Source of the DNA: Azoarcus sp. L1K30
Lineage (GTDB): Bacteria > Pseudomonadota > Gammaproteobacteria > Burkholderiales > Rhodocyclaceae
Assembly (NCBI RefSeq): GCF_018122735.1
Contig: NZ_JAGRRD010000001.1
Location: 4,200,515-4,264,514 of the forward strand
Length of the DNA stretch: 64,000 nucleotides
Direction of reading: 5' to 3'
Position numbers and translations under genes: made by a program. The notes under the pieces are model-generated. The model was given only the letters and a program-made list of their open reading frames with translations. It did not search any database and was not told the DNA's origin. Below are positions 46,618-56,963 of this stretch, in pieces (position 1 is the first letter of the stretch; each line of letters opens with the position of its first letter).

Positions 46618-47478
46618 ATGAGAGGTGAAATGCGTAGCTGTGGTAGCCGTGCGCGCACGGTGTTGCTTGCCGCCTTCGTGCTGGTACTGGGAAGCGGTTG
46701 TGCCACGACGGCCTCGAATCCGCAGGATCCGCTCGAAGGCTACAACCGGGCGATGTTCTCCTTTAATGAGGGTGTGGACAAGGTCCTGATCAAACCGGCT
46801 GCGCAGGCCTACGAGACCGTGTTGCCATCGCCGGTAAGAACCGGCGTAAGCAACGTTTTCGGCAACCTTGGCGACCCGTGGGTTGGCCTGAACAACTTGC
46901 TTCAGGGCAAGTTTGCGGATGCGCTGAGCGACATGATGCGTTTTCTGTTCAACTCTACGTTCGGCTTTGTCGGCTGGGTCGATATCGCATCCGAGATGGG
47001 CTTTCCCAAGCATGACGAAGATTTTGGACAGACCCTCGGGCGTTGGGGGGTTGGTGAAGGCGCCTACGTCGTGCTGCCAATTCTGGGGCCGAGGACGCTG
47101 CGCGATGCTGCCGCACTGCCCGCAGACATGGCAGGCGATATCGTAAACGGTGTTGGTGACATTCCGACACGTAACACGCTGACAGGCCTGCGTATAGTCA
47201 ATACCCGCGCGAATCTCCTCGGAATCGACAAGACGCTGAGTGAAGGCACGCTCGACAAGTACAGCTATGTCCGTGACTTTTATCTTGAACAGCGCCGTTA
47301 CAAAGTTTTCGACGGCAATCCGCCCCGGGTATACGAAGATTTCAGCCGTGCCGGGCAGGACAGCCTGAGGCTGGGCAGCGCAGTCGATGAACTGGCTGCG
47401 GCGTCGCTGGAAGGCCTTGAACTGCTTGGTGTCGGGGGGTTGGCGTCGATTGCGGGCGCAGACGAGAGCGTGAATTGA
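46618..47478 (+). CDS. mlaA: Outer-membrane lipoprotein MlaA (VacJ)
   Basis: 286 residues from the ATG at 46618, chosen for its GGAGAG site; earlier starts at 46585/46591 and a later ATG at 46630 are possible. Lipoprotein signal with lipobox VLGSGC. VacJ sequence: DPLEGYNRAMFSFNEGVDKV, NLGDPWVGLNNLLQGK, and GFPKHDEDFGQTLGRWGVG. It extracts misplaced phospholipids from the outer leaflet. Being inside the mla operon, rather than at a separate locus as in E. coli, is usual for betaproteobacteria. Confidence 0.95.
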   Translation: MRGEMRSCGSRARTVLLAAFVLVLGSGCATTASNPQDPLEGYNRAMFSFNEGVDKVLIKPAAQAYETVLPSPVRTGVSNVFGNLGDPWVGLNNLLQGKFADALSDMMRFLFNSTFGFVGWVDIASEMGFPKHDEDFGQTLGRWGVGEGAYVVLPILGPRTLRDAAALPADMAGDIVNGVGDIPTRNTLTGLRIVNTRANLLGIDKTLSEGTLDKYSYVRDFYLEQRRYKVFDGNPPRVYEDFSRAGQDSLRLGSAVDELAAASLEGLELLGVGGLASIAGADESVN

Positions 47479-47491
47479 TAGGGTGATCGAG

Positions 47492-48121
47492 ATGAAAAGA
47501 CTATTGTTGTGCGCGCTGCTGTTCGTGGCTGCCATCGTACCGGGCGCCTTCGCCGCGGATGACAAGACGCCCCCGGACGTGCTGGTCAAATCGGTGACGA
47601 ATGATGTGCTTGCGATCGTTCGTCAGGACAAGGCCATTCAGGCCGGCGACACCAATCGCGCACTTGGGTTGGTCGAGGAGCGGGTGCTGCCGCATTTCAA
47701 TTTCCAGCGCATGACCATGCTTGCGGTCGGGCGCGATTGGCGCAACGCCAGCGCGGCCCAGCAAGGACGTCTGGTCGAGGCCTTCAAGACCCTGCTGGTG
47801 CGTACGTATTCCAATGCGCTGACCCAGTATCGTGATCAGGTGATCGATTTCAAGCCGGTCAGGATGTCTGCGGCCGACACCACGGTCCAGATTCGCACCG
47901 AGGTGCGTCAGCCCGGTGCGCAGGCGATCGACATCGATTACACGCTTGAGAAGACCGACGCGGGGTGGAAGGTATTTGATGTCGTCGTTGCGGGCGTCAG
48001 TCTGGTGACCAACTATCGTGGCAGCTTTGGCGCGGAGATTCGCAGCGGCGGCATCGATGGGCTGATTCGCTCGCTCGAGTCGAAGAACGAGTCGCTTGTC
48101 GGTTCAAAGGCAGGTGCTTGA
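47492..48121 (+). CDS. mlaC: Periplasmic phospholipid shuttle MlaC
   Basis: 209 residues with a signal peptide (LLLCALLFVAAIVPGAFA). MlaC/Ttg2D features: VLPHFNFQRMTMLAVGRDWR and LVRTYSNALTQYRDQVIDF. It ferries phospholipid between MlaA and MlaD. The ATG at 47492 is preferred over a GTG nine bases earlier. Stop shares a base with mlaB. Confidence 0.94.
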   Translation: MKRLLLCALLFVAAIVPGAFAADDKTPPDVLVKSVTNDVLAIVRQDKAIQAGDTNRALGLVEERVLPHFNFQRMTMLAVGRDWRNASAAQQGRLVEAFKTLLVRTYSNALTQYRDQVIDFKPVRMSAADTTVQIRTEVRQPGAQAIDIDYTLEKTDAGWKVFDVVVAGVSLVTNYRGSFGAEIRSGGIDGLIRSLESKNESLVGSKAGA

Positions 48122-48390
48122 TGACTGAGCCGGCGATCGTCCGGCTGGAAGGGGCGCTGACGATGCGAACCATCGTCAACACGCTTGGGCAGTCCCTGCC
48201 GGATGGCGACTTGATGGTGGATATGACCGCTGTCGGCGAAGCCGATTCGGCTGCCTTGGCGCTCCTGCTTGACTGGATGCGACGCGCGACGGCAGCCGGG
48301 CACACCCTGAGTGTTCGCGGGATGCCGGCGGGCTTGCGCAGCCTGTCCGAACTCTACGGCCTGGACGAAATCCTGCCGCTTGCGGCTTGA
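48121..48390 (+). CDS. mlaB: STAS-domain protein MlaB
   Basis: 89 residues, one STAS domain: VRLEGALTMRTIV, then VDMTAVGEADSAALALLLDW. It binds MlaF and regulates the transporter's assembly and ATPase. It is the last mla gene, and the ABC exporter pair begins three bases after it. Confidence 0.88.
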   Translation: MTEPAIVRLEGALTMRTIVNTLGQSLPDGDLMVDMTAVGEADSAALALLLDWMRRATAAGHTLSVRGMPAGLRSLSELYGLDEILPLAA

Positions 48391-48392
48391 GT

Positions 48393-49295
48393 ATGCCGAT
48401 GGCGGTTCCTGCGATCCGGATTTCATCCGTTACAAAACAATACGGACGCTTGCAGGCGCTCGGTGGCGTGAGCCTCGAAATCGCGCAAGGCGAGTTCTTC
48501 GGCCTGCTCGGGCCGAATGGCGCGGGCAAGACTACGCTCATTTCGGCCCTGGCCGGACTGGTGCGGGCCGACGGCGGCACGCTCGAGGTAATGGGGCACG
48601 ATGTCGTCAGCGACTACCGCAACGCGCGGCGCAGCCTCGGGGTCGTGCCGCAGGAACTGGTTTTCGATCCCTTCTTCACCGTGCGCGAACTGCTTCGCAT
48701 CCAGTCCGGCTATTTCGGCATGCGTCACAACGATGACTGGATCGACGAGATCCTGGCAAGCCTCGATCTCACAACCAAGGCGTCGTCGAACATGCGTTCC
48801 TTGTCCGGAGGCATGAAGCGCCGCGTGCTGGTGGCGCAGGCGCTGGTGCATCGGCCGCCGGTCATCGTACTCGACGAGCCCACTGCCGGTGTGGATGTCG
48901 AGTTGCGCCAGGGTCTGTGGCAGTTCGTGCGCAAGCTCAACACCGACGGACATACCATCGTGCTGACGACGCACTATCTCGAAGAGGCTGAGACCCTGTG
49001 CGGACGTATCGCCATGCTCAAGGGTGGCAAGGTGGTGGCGCTCGATACGACGCAGAACCTGCTCAACCGTTTTGCGACCCACAGTTTGCGTGTCCGCGTG
49101 ACGAACCGGGCGGTGGCGCTAGAGTTGGGCGGACGGGCGGTGGAGGGCAACTGGGTCGAATTTGCCTTCGAGGCCTTTGCCGACGTCGAGCAGTTGCTGG
49201 CGCGCCTGCGCGAGGGGCATGCCGATGTGACCGAGATGGCACTGGGCGAGCCTGATCTCGAACGTGTCTTCATCGAGGTGATGCATCGTGACTGA
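48393..49295 (+). CDS. ABC transporter ATP-binding protein (YadG-like)
   Basis: 300 residues. Walker A GPNGAGKTTL, signature RSLSGGMKRRVLVAQALVH, Walker B VIVLDEPTAGVD. The domain pattern and its ABC-2 permease partner fit the YadG/YadH exporter group; substrate unknown. The gene overlaps the permease by 8 bases. It follows the mla genes in many betaproteobacteria, which hints at an envelope-related cargo but does not prove it. Confidence 0.9.
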   Translation: MPMAVPAIRISSVTKQYGRLQALGGVSLEIAQGEFFGLLGPNGAGKTTLISALAGLVRADGGTLEVMGHDVVSDYRNARRSLGVVPQELVFDPFFTVRELLRIQSGYFGMRHNDDWIDEILASLDLTTKASSNMRSLSGGMKRRVLVAQALVHRPPVIVLDEPTAGVDVELRQGLWQFVRKLNTDGHTIVLTTHYLEEAETLCGRIAMLKGGKVVALDTTQNLLNRFATHSLRVRVTNRAVALELGGRAVEGNWVEFAFEAFADVEQLLARLREGHADVTEMALGEPDLERVFIEVMHRD

Positions 49296-50088
49296 ACGCC
49301 AGCAGCGCATCGAAGCGGGTCGCGACGCGCCCTGGGTGGGGTTTCGCACCTTGCTGTACAAGGAGGTGCTGCGGTTCTGGAAGGTGGCTTTCCAGACCGT
49401 CATGGCGCCCGTTCTCAATGCCGTCCTGTTCCTGCTGATCTTCTCGCATGTGCTCGATCGCCACGTCACCGTGTATGGGGATATCGCCTATACGACCTTC
49501 CTGGTGCCCGGGCTGGTGATGATGTCGCTGCTGCAGAACGCGTTTGCCAACAGCTCGTCGTCGCTGATTCAGAGCAAGATCACCGGCAACATCATTTTCG
49601 TTCTGCTGCCACCGCTGTCGTATCGGGAGTTCTATGCCGCTTACGTGATTGCGTCGATTCTGCGTGGGCTCTTCGTTGGCCTGGGGGTGTTGCTGATCTC
49701 CGTCCCCTTCGTCGAGTTTCACATGGCTCATCCGCTCTGGGTGTTGACGTTCGCGGTGCTGGGCGGGGCAATCCTGAGCTCGCTCGGGGTGATTGCCGGG
49801 ATCTGGGCGGACAAGTTCGATCAGCTGGCGGCGTTTCAGAACTTCCTGATCATGCCGCTGACCATGTTGTCGGGCGTGTTCTACTCGATTCATTCCTTGC
49901 CGCCGCTGTGGCAGGACGTATCCCATGCCAATCCGTTCTTCTTCATGATCGACGGCTTTCGTTACGGTTTTTTCGGTCAGTCCGACGTGTCGCCCTGGCT
50001 CAGCCTAGGCGTGGTGAGCGGCTGTTTCGTATTGCTCGCAACACTGACCCTGGCGATGCTCGCCCGGGGCTACAAGTTGCGCGCCTGA
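49288..50088 (+). CDS. ABC-2 type permease (YadH-like)
   Basis: 266 residues, GTG start. Six hydrophobic segments; ABC-2 membrane motif FLVPGLVMMSLLQNAFANSS and a late FLIMPLTMLSGVFYSIHSLP. Partner of the preceding ATPase. Substrate unknown. Confidence 0.9.
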   Translation: MTERQQRIEAGRDAPWVGFRTLLYKEVLRFWKVAFQTVMAPVLNAVLFLLIFSHVLDRHVTVYGDIAYTTFLVPGLVMMSLLQNAFANSSSSLIQSKITGNIIFVLLPPLSYREFYAAYVIASILRGLFVGLGVLLISVPFVEFHMAHPLWVLTFAVLGGAILSSLGVIAGIWADKFDQLAAFQNFLIMPLTMLSGVFYSIHSLPPLWQDVSHANPFFFMIDGFRYGFFGQSDVSPWLSLGVVSGCFVLLATLTLAMLARGYKLRA

Positions 50089-50100
50089 AAGGAGTTTCCG

Positions 50101-50358
50101 ATGTTCGATGCAAATGAGGTCAAGCGCCTGATCGAGCAGGGTCTGCCCTGCGAGTTCGTGGCCATCGAGGGCGACGACGGTGTGCATTTCACCGGGATTG
50201 TCGTCAGCAAGCAATTCCAGGGGCAGCTCAAGGTCCGCCAGCATCAGGCCGTGTATGCCGCGCTGGGCAAGTTGATGGGCAATGAGATCCATGCCCTGCA
50301 ACTGCAGACCTATACGCCGGAGAAATGGGCCGAGGTCCGTACCGAGTTGGGGCTCTAA
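50101..50358 (+). CDS. BolA family protein (IbaG/YrbA-like)
   Basis: 85 residues: MFDANEVKRLIEQGLPCEFV, a single BolA/KH-like fold with GDDGVHFTGIVVSKQFQG and conserved His in VRQHQAVYAAL. IbaG is encoded beside mla and murA in E. coli too. BolA proteins pair with monothiol glutaredoxins in iron-sulfur handling. Ribosome site AAAGGAG at correct spacing. Confidence 0.93.
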   Translation: MFDANEVKRLIEQGLPCEFVAIEGDDGVHFTGIVVSKQFQGQLKVRQHQAVYAALGKLMGNEIHALQLQTYTPEKWAEVRTELGL

Positions 50359-51618
<1,260 letters not shown>

Positions 51619-51625
51619 GCCTTGT

Positions 51626-51644
51626 GCGTCGCCTGCGGCGACGC
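51626..51644. terminator. Hairpin between convergent murA and rnk
   Basis: Perfect 8-bp stem GCGTCGCC/GGCGACGC with loop TGC. There is no U-tract, so termination strength is doubtful. It sits in the 36-base gap between the two stops. Confidence 0.45.
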
Positions 51645-51654
51645 TGCCGGTGAA

Positions 51655-52050
51655 CTAGCCGCCCGCTGCTGCGTGTTGCGTCACGGCGAGGACATTGAGC
51701 CGAATCGCCTTGCCGTCGGGCGTCAGCCAGTCGATGCTCTGATTGACTGAGAGCCCAAGCAGTGCGCTGCCAGCGGGCGAGAAAATCGATACGCGGCCGG
51801 CCTCGGCGCTGGCGTCGCGCGGAAACGACAGCGTGAGCTCATATTGGCGGCCGGTGTTCTCTTCCAGAAAGCGGGCGCGGCTGTTCATCATGATGACGTC
51901 GTCCGGCATGTCCTCAGCTTCGCGCACATCGGCGCGATCCAGTTCTGCCCTGAGCGCGTCGAGATCGCTGCGGCTGCGAGCGGACGGTGCCGACAGGAGG
52001 CCTTCGAGGCTGTCCATATCCTGTGCTGAGATGATGATCTCGGGTTTCAT
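51655..52050 (-). CDS. rnk: Regulator of nucleoside diphosphate kinase (Rnk/GreA C-terminal family)
   Basis: 131 residues. It begins MKPEIIISAQDMDSLEGLLS; the C-terminal half is GreA/GreB-like: VIMMNSRARFLEENTGRQYE and SIFSPAGSALLGLSVNQSID. Rnk binds RNA polymerase near the secondary channel. The start has a near-perfect GGAGGTGATC ribosome site. The gene interrupts the murA-to-his run in the opposite orientation. Confidence 0.92.
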   Translation of the reverse strand: MKPEIIISAQDMDSLEGLLSAPSARSRSDLDALRAELDRADVREAEDMPDDVIMMNSRARFLEENTGRQYELTLSFPRDASAEAGRVSIFSPAGSALLGLSVNQSIDWLTPDGKAIRLNVLAVTQHAAAGG

Positions 52051-52100
52051 GCTGATCACCTCCGGGTGAAAATTTCGACAAACGCATGCGTACAAAGAAA

Positions 52101-52130
52101 ATGGCTGAGCCGCTGTCGCGGTTCAGCCAT
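52101..52130 (-). terminator. Strong hairpin upstream of hisG with U-tract on the minus strand
   Basis: Stem ATGGCTGAGCCGC with GCGGTTCAGCCAT (one G-T pair or mismatch), loop TGTC. Read on the minus strand it is followed by TTTTCTTTG. It lies upstream of the rnk start, so it would end antisense reads from the his side, or attenuate rnk if the rnk promoter is beyond it. Confidence 0.6.
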
Positions 52131-52196
52131 TTGTGCAGAGGCTATCAGAAGCCCCGTCGGGTTACAATACGGGCCCGATTCAGCAAGGTCAGATCC

Positions 52197-52841
52197 GTGT
52201 CCAGCATCACCCTCGCCCTGTCCAAGGGCCGCATTTTCGAGGAAACCCTGCCGCTGCTGGCAGCTGCGGGTATTGTTCCGACCGACAATCCGGAGAGCTC
52301 GCGCAAGCTCATCATCGGCACCAACCGGCCCGAGGTGCGCCTGGTCATCGTGCGTGCGACCGATACGCCGACCTATGTTCAGTATGGCGCGGCCGATCTT
52401 GGCATCGCGGGCAAGGATGTCTTGATCGAGCACGGAGGAGAGGGCTTGTATCAACCGCTCGATCTCAACATCGCGCGTTGTCGACTGTGTGTGGCCGTGC
52501 AGAAAGGCTTCGACTATGCCGCCGCCATTCGTCCGGGCGGACGGATACGCGTGGCGACCAAGTACATCAATGCCGCCAAGGCTCATTTCGCGGGCAAGGG
52601 CATGCATGTCGACCTGATCAAGCTCTACGGCTCCATGGAGTTGGCGCCGCTGGTCGGTCTTGCCGACGCCATCGTCGACCTGGTGTCTACCGGCGGCACG
52701 CTGCGCGCCAACAATCTCGAGGAAGTGGAAGACATCATGCCGATCAGTTCGCGCCTGATCGTCAACCAGGCTTCGCTCAAGCTCAAGCGCGAACTGATCC
52801 AGCCTATGCTCGACGCCTTTTCGGGCGCTATCAAACCCTGA
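52197..52841 (+). CDS. hisG: ATP phosphoribosyltransferase catalytic subunit (short form)
   Basis: 214 residues from GTG, beginning [20 protein letters not shown]. The PRPP motif region is [16 protein letters not shown]. It lacks the C-terminal regulatory domain, so it should need HisZ encoded elsewhere. First step of histidine synthesis. A -10-like TACAAT is at 52163-52168 without a clear -35. The in-frame upstream extension contains no HisG sequence. Confidence 0.95.
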   Translation: MSSITLALSKGRIFEETLPLLAAAGIVPTDNPESSRKLIIGTNRPEVRLVIVRATDTPTYVQYGAADLGIAGKDVLIEHGGEGLYQPLDLNIARCRLCVAVQKGFDYAAAIRPGGRIRVATKYINAAKAHFAGKGMHVDLIKLYGSMELAPLVGLADAIVDLVSTGGTLRANNLEEVEDIMPISSRLIVNQASLKLKRELIQPMLDAFSGAIKP

Positions 52842-52849
52842 GTCCAATC

Positions 52850-54157
52850 ATGAGCCAGACGCCCATTCGCCGCCTCGATGCCCGCGAGCCGGAATTTCTC
52901 TCAACGCTCGACCGCCTGCTCGCCTTCGAAGCGTCGGCCGATGACAGAATCGACGCTGCAGTCAGCGAAATCCTGCGTGCGGTGCGTACAACAGGCGACG
53001 CCGCAGTCATCGAATACACCAGGCGCTTCGACCGTCTGGATGTGGCCGAAATGGCCGCGCTCGAATTGCCGAAAAAAGCGCTGCATGCCGCGCTCGAAGG
53101 GCTCAATGTCGAGCAGCGCGAGGCGCTGCGGATTGCGGCGGATCGCGTACGCGTCTACCACGAACGGCAGAAGGCGGACTCCTGGGAATACACCGAGGCC
53201 GATGGCACGCGCCTGGGGCAGAAGGTGACGCCGCTCGATCGCGTCGGGCTGTACGTGCCGGGTGGGCGCGCCTCCTACCCAAGCTCGGTGTTGATGAACG
53301 CGATTCCCGCCAAAGTGGCCGGAGTTGGCGAGCTGATCATGGTGGTGCCGACGCCGGGCGGTGAGCACAACCCGCTGGTGCTTGCAGCGGCCGCAATCAC
53401 CGGGGTGGACCGGGTGTTTACGATTGGTGGTGCGCAGGCTGTTGCCGCGCTCGCCTATGGCACGCAGACCATTCCGCAGGTCGACAAGATCGTCGGTCCG
53501 GGCAATGCCTATGTGGCCGAGGCCAAGCGCAGGGTATTCGGTACGGTGGGCATCGACATGGTGGCCGGTCCGTCAGAGGTGCTGATCATCTCCGATGGCA
53601 GTGGTCACGCCGACTGGGTGGCGATGGATCTGTTCGCCCAGGCCGAGCACGACGAACTGGCCCAGTCCATTCTGCTGTGTACAGACGCCGGGTTCATCGA
53701 CGCCGTGCATGAGGCGATCGATCGCCTGCTGCCGACGATGCCACGGCAGGAGACCATCGCGAAGTCGCTGGCCAATCGCGGCGCGCTGATTCACGTCGAC
53801 AGTCTCGAACAGGCATGTGCGATTGCCAACCGAATCGCGCCGGAACACCTCGAGTTGTCGATGGACAATGCCGAGCAGTGGGTCGATCGCATTCGTCACG
53901 CGGGCGCGATCTTCGTCGGTCACTGGGCGGTCGAGGCGCTGGGCGATTACTGCGCGGGCCCCAACCATGTGCTGCCGACCATGCGCAGCGCACGCTTCTC
54001 GTCGCCACTGGGCGTGTATGACTTCCAGAAGCGGACCAGCATCGTGCACATCTCCGAAGCGGGTGCCCAGCATCTGGGCAAGGTCGCGTCGATTCTTGCA
54101 CATGGTGAAGGCTTGCAAGCGCATGCGCGTTCGGCGGAGATGCGGCTTAAGCGCTGA
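52850..54157 (+). CDS. hisD: Histidinol dehydrogenase
   Basis: 435 residues, ATG start 8 bases after hisG. Typical segments: [35 protein letters not shown], the zinc-binding [13 protein letters not shown] and [15 protein letters not shown]. Catalyses the last two oxidations from histidinol to histidine. A long repeat-rich gap follows instead of a co-directional hisC. Confidence 0.97.
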   Translation: MSQTPIRRLDAREPEFLSTLDRLLAFEASADDRIDAAVSEILRAVRTTGDAAVIEYTRRFDRLDVAEMAALELPKKALHAALEGLNVEQREALRIAADRVRVYHERQKADSWEYTEADGTRLGQKVTPLDRVGLYVPGGRASYPSSVLMNAIPAKVAGVGELIMVVPTPGGEHNPLVLAAAAITGVDRVFTIGGAQAVAALAYGTQTIPQVDKIVGPGNAYVAEAKRRVFGTVGIDMVAGPSEVLIISDGSGHADWVAMDLFAQAEHDELAQSILLCTDAGFIDAVHEAIDRLLPTMPRQETIAKSLANRGALIHVDSLEQACAIANRIAPEHLELSMDNAEQWVDRIRHAGAIFVGHWAVEALGDYCAGPNHVLPTMRSARFSSPLGVYDFQKRTSIVHISEAGAQHLGKVASILAHGEGLQAHARSAEMRLKR

Positions 54158-54192
54158 TTGTTTCCGGTGCTGGTGGAGTTGGCACTAACTGA

Positions 54193-54288
54193 GTCGGAAG
54201 GCGGGTGGACATTCATGGCGCAGGCGAGGACTGTCCGAGCGCAGCGAGTTCCGCAGCCTGCAGAATGAATGTCCACCCGCCTTCCGAC
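54193..54288. repeat. Perfect 24-bp inverted repeat enclosing a palindromic repeat unit
   Basis: Left arm 54193-54216 and right arm 54265-54288 are perfect reverse complements over 24 bases (left begins GTCGGAAGGCGGG). The 48-base centre (54217-54264) contains GGCGAGGACTGTCCGAGC and GAGTTCCGCAGCCTGC, a unit that occurs again inverted at 54367-54419. It looks like a REP/BIME-type intergenic element. There is no transposase. Confidence 0.85.
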
Positions 54289-54366
54289 GGTGTGTCTGCA
54301 CCAAATTCAAGACGAATGCGCTAACGGTTCAGGCAGCCATCCGCGGGAGACGGGTGAGGAATTTGC

Positions 54367-54419
54367 TCTGCAGGCTGCGGAACTCGCCCTTCGGGCTCGG
54401 ACAGTCCTCGCCTGCGGCG
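54367..54419 (-). repeat. Second, inverted copy of the palindromic repeat unit
   Basis: Reverse complement of the 54217-54264 core, nearly identical on both flanks (TCTGCAGGCTGCGGAACTCG and CTCGGACAGTCCTCGCCTGC) but with a different central loop (CCTTCGGG in place of the shorter one). It ends 60 bases before the hisC stop. Bases 54289-54366 and 54420-54479 show nothing else recognisable. Confidence 0.8.
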
Positions 54420-54479
54420 CAATTTCCTCGCCCGCCTCCCGCTCGCCATGTCGCGGCTCTCGACGACAGAGCTTCCTTG

Positions 54480-55553
54480 TTACGCTGCCAGAATTTCCCG
54501 CAGGGCACTGACCAGGCTTTCACACTGCGCATCGGTACCAATCGTGATGCGGAGGAACTGATCGATGCGCGCGGCCTTGAAATGGCGGACGATGATCGCG
54601 CGCTGGCGCAGGGCTGCGGCAAGCTCGGCGCCATCGCGCCGGGGGTGTCGGGCGAAAATGAAGTTGGCCGCCGACGGCAGTACCTCGAAGCCGAGGGCCT
54701 TCATCTGCTCGACCAGCACCTCCCGCGTCGCGATGACCTTACGGCAACTCTCCATGAAGTAGGCGTCATCCTCGACCGAGGCCACCGCGCCGGCCAGTGC
54801 CAGACGGTCCAGCGGGTAGGAGTTGAAGCTGTTCTTGACCCGCTCCAGACCGGCGATCAAGTCGGGATCTCCGATGGCAAAGCCGACCCTCAGCCCCGCC
54901 AGTGAACGGCTCTTGGAGAAGGTCTGACACACCAGCAGGTTCGGGTAGCGGTCCACCAGCGAGATCGCGCTCTCGCCGCCAAAGTCCACATAGGCCTCGT
55001 CGATCAGCACCACCGCGTCCGGGTTGCCGGCAACTACTTGCTCGATCGCATCAAGCGCCAGTGCGCTGCCGGTCGGTGCATTCGGGTTCGGAAAAATGAT
55101 TGCGCCCGCCCGACTTTCCCCTTGTGGCAGATAGTCTGCCGGATCGATCAGAAGCTCGTCAGTAAGCGGAATGATGCGCAACTCGACGCCATACAGCCCG
55201 CAATAGACCGGGTAAAAACTGTAGGAGATATCCGGCATCCACAGCGGACGCTCATGCTTGAGCAGCCCCTGGAAGGCATGCGCGAGCACCTCGTCCGATC
55301 CGTTGCCCACGAAGACCTGTTGCGGGCGTACCCCATAGCGCAGCGCGAGGGCGGCCTTCAGCTGGTCCGCATTCGGATCGGGGTAGAGCCTGAGTGCGTC
55401 CGATGTGGCCTCGCGAATGGCCTCCAGTACCTTCGGCGAGGGGCCGTACGGGTGCTCGTTGGTGTTGAGCTTGACCAGGTTGTCGATCTTGGGCTGTTCG
55501 CCCGGAACATAGGGGGTCAGGCCGTGGGTGACGGCGCTCCAGAAACGGCTCAT
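54480..55553 (-). CDS. hisC: Histidinol-phosphate aminotransferase, inverted relative to the his genes
   Basis: 357 residues. PLP lysine in [17 protein letters not shown]; also [19 protein letters not shown] and [12 protein letters not shown], the class I/II aminotransferase HisC pattern. GGAAG ribosome site precedes the ATG. It is intact, but reads against hisGD and hisBHAFIE, so it needs its own promoter in the 93 bases shared with hisB. Confidence 0.96.
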   Translation of the reverse strand: MSRFWSAVTHGLTPYVPGEQPKIDNLVKLNTNEHPYGPSPKVLEAIREATSDALRLYPDPNADQLKAALALRYGVRPQQVFVGNGSDEVLAHAFQGLLKHERPLWMPDISYSFYPVYCGLYGVELRIIPLTDELLIDPADYLPQGESRAGAIIFPNPNAPTGSALALDAIEQVVAGNPDAVVLIDEAYVDFGGESAISLVDRYPNLLVCQTFSKSRSLAGLRVGFAIGDPDLIAGLERVKNSFNSYPLDRLALAGAVASVEDDAYFMESCRKVIATREVLVEQMKALGFEVLPSAANFIFARHPRRDGAELAAALRQRAIIVRHFKAARIDQFLRITIGTDAQCESLVSALREILAA

Positions 55554-55646
55554 GCGTGTTCTTCCGCGGGGGAGGAGGGGTCGGGTGGAAAGTGCCGAGC
55601 GATGGTATCATGGCTCTCCATGCATCAACCTGCAGCAGCAAAGTCC

Positions 55647-56234
55647 ATGCGGCAAGCCGACGTCACTCGCGATACTCTCGAAACCAAGATTTCCGTGCGC
55701 ATCGATCTCGATGGCACGGGCAAGGGCACCCTTGAAACCGGGGTACCGTTTCTCGATCACATGCTCGACCAGATCGTGCGCCATGGTCTGATCGACCTCG
55801 ATGTGCGCTGCCAGGGCGATACCCATATCGACGACCACCATACCGTCGAGGATGTTGGCATCACGCTGGGGCAGGCTTTTGCCAGGGCGCTTGGCGACAA
55901 GAAGGGCGTGCGTCGCTACGGGCATGCCTATGTTCCGCTGGACGAAGCGCTGTCGCGGGTCGTCGTCGATTTTTCCGGGCGTCCGGGGCTGCACTATTTC
56001 GTCACCTACACGCGTGCCCGAATCGGCAATTTCGATGTCGATCTGGTGCGCGAATTCTTCCAGGGCTTTGTCAATCATGCCGGCGTGACCCTGCATATCG
56101 ACAATCTGCGTGGTGATAATGCGCATCACCAGTGCGAGACCGTGTTCAAGGCGTTTGCACGTGCACTGCGCATGGCCGCCGAGCGCGACGAACGCGCGGC
56201 AGGGACCATCCCTTCGACCAAGGGCGCGCTCTGA
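55647..56234 (+). CDS. hisB: Imidazoleglycerol-phosphate dehydratase
   Basis: 195 residues from the ATG at 55647; an ATG at 55620 adds nine. Monofunctional HisB with metal motifs [23 protein letters not shown] and the C-terminal [19 protein letters not shown] region (shown in part). A -10-like TATCAT at 55606-55611 favours the later start. It restarts the his unit after the inverted hisC. Confidence 0.95.
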   Translation: MRQADVTRDTLETKISVRIDLDGTGKGTLETGVPFLDHMLDQIVRHGLIDLDVRCQGDTHIDDHHTVEDVGITLGQAFARALGDKKGVRRYGHAYVPLDEALSRVVVDFSGRPGLHYFVTYTRARIGNFDVDLVREFFQGFVNHAGVTLHIDNLRGDNAHHQCETVFKAFARALRMAAERDERAAGTIPSTKGAL

Positions 56235-56282
56235 TTTCCTGCGTCTTTCCGATTCCTCACTTCTTTCGCGAGCACTGACACG

Positions 56283-56921
56283 ATGACCACCGTGGCCATC
56301 ATTGATTACGGCATGGGCAACCTTCGCTCGGTTGCCAAGGCCATTGAGCACGTTGCGCCGGAACACCGTATCGAGGTTACCTCGGATCCCGCGGTCGTGG
56401 CGGCCGCAGACCGGGTCGTGTTCCCGGGGCAGGGGGCAATGCCCGACTGCATGCGCGAGCTCGACCTGCGCGGCTTGAGGCCCGCCGTACTGGAGGCTGC
56501 GGCGTCGAAACCCTTTCTGGGGATCTGCATCGGACAACAGATGCTGTTCGAGAACAGCGAGGAAGGCGACGTTCCCGGGCTGGGTATCTTCCGGGGCGAG
56601 GTGGTGCGTTTTCGCGATGCGGACATGGTCGGCGTCGATGGCGCCCGGCTGAAGGTCCCGCACATGGGCTGGAACGAGGTCTGGCAAAACAGCGCGCATG
56701 CCTTGTGGGAAGGCATCCCGGATGGCGAGCGCTTCTATTTCGTTCACAGCTATTATGTTGCGCCAGCCGAGCCGGCCCTGGTCGCAGCACGCACCGATTA
56801 TGGTGTGCGCTTTACCAGTGGGGTGGCACGGGCTAATATCTTCGCAGTTCAGTTTCACCCCGAGAAAAGTGCGCAGGCAGGATTGCGCCTGTTGTCGAAT
56901 TTCATCCGCTGGACGCCCTGA
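56283..56921 (+). CDS. hisH: Imidazole glycerol phosphate synthase glutaminase subunit
   Basis: 212 residues, class I glutamine amidotransferase. Nucleophile cysteine in GICIGQQMLF; His and Glu in VQFHPEKS. It releases ammonia from glutamine and passes it to HisF. Confidence 0.96.
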   Translation: MTTVAIIDYGMGNLRSVAKAIEHVAPEHRIEVTSDPAVVAAADRVVFPGQGAMPDCMRELDLRGLRPAVLEAAASKPFLGICIGQQMLFENSEEGDVPGLGIFRGEVVRFRDADMVGVDGARLKVPHMGWNEVWQNSAHALWEGIPDGERFYFVHSYYVAPAEPALVAARTDYGVRFTSGVARANIFAVQFHPEKSAQAGLRLLSNFIRWTP

Positions 56922-56963
56922 TTCGCGTTCGCTTCGTTCTCATTTCATTGTCATTATTCCGGT

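Noticed and set aside
52133..52849. N-terminal extension of hisD over hisG in another frame
   Set aside because: HisD sequence begins only at the ATG at 52850; the upstream part is out-of-frame hisG translation.
54158..54479. Possible insertion sequence or transposon remnant
   Set aside because: Inverted repeats are present, but there is no transposase coding sequence and no evident target duplication; a REP-like element explains it better.
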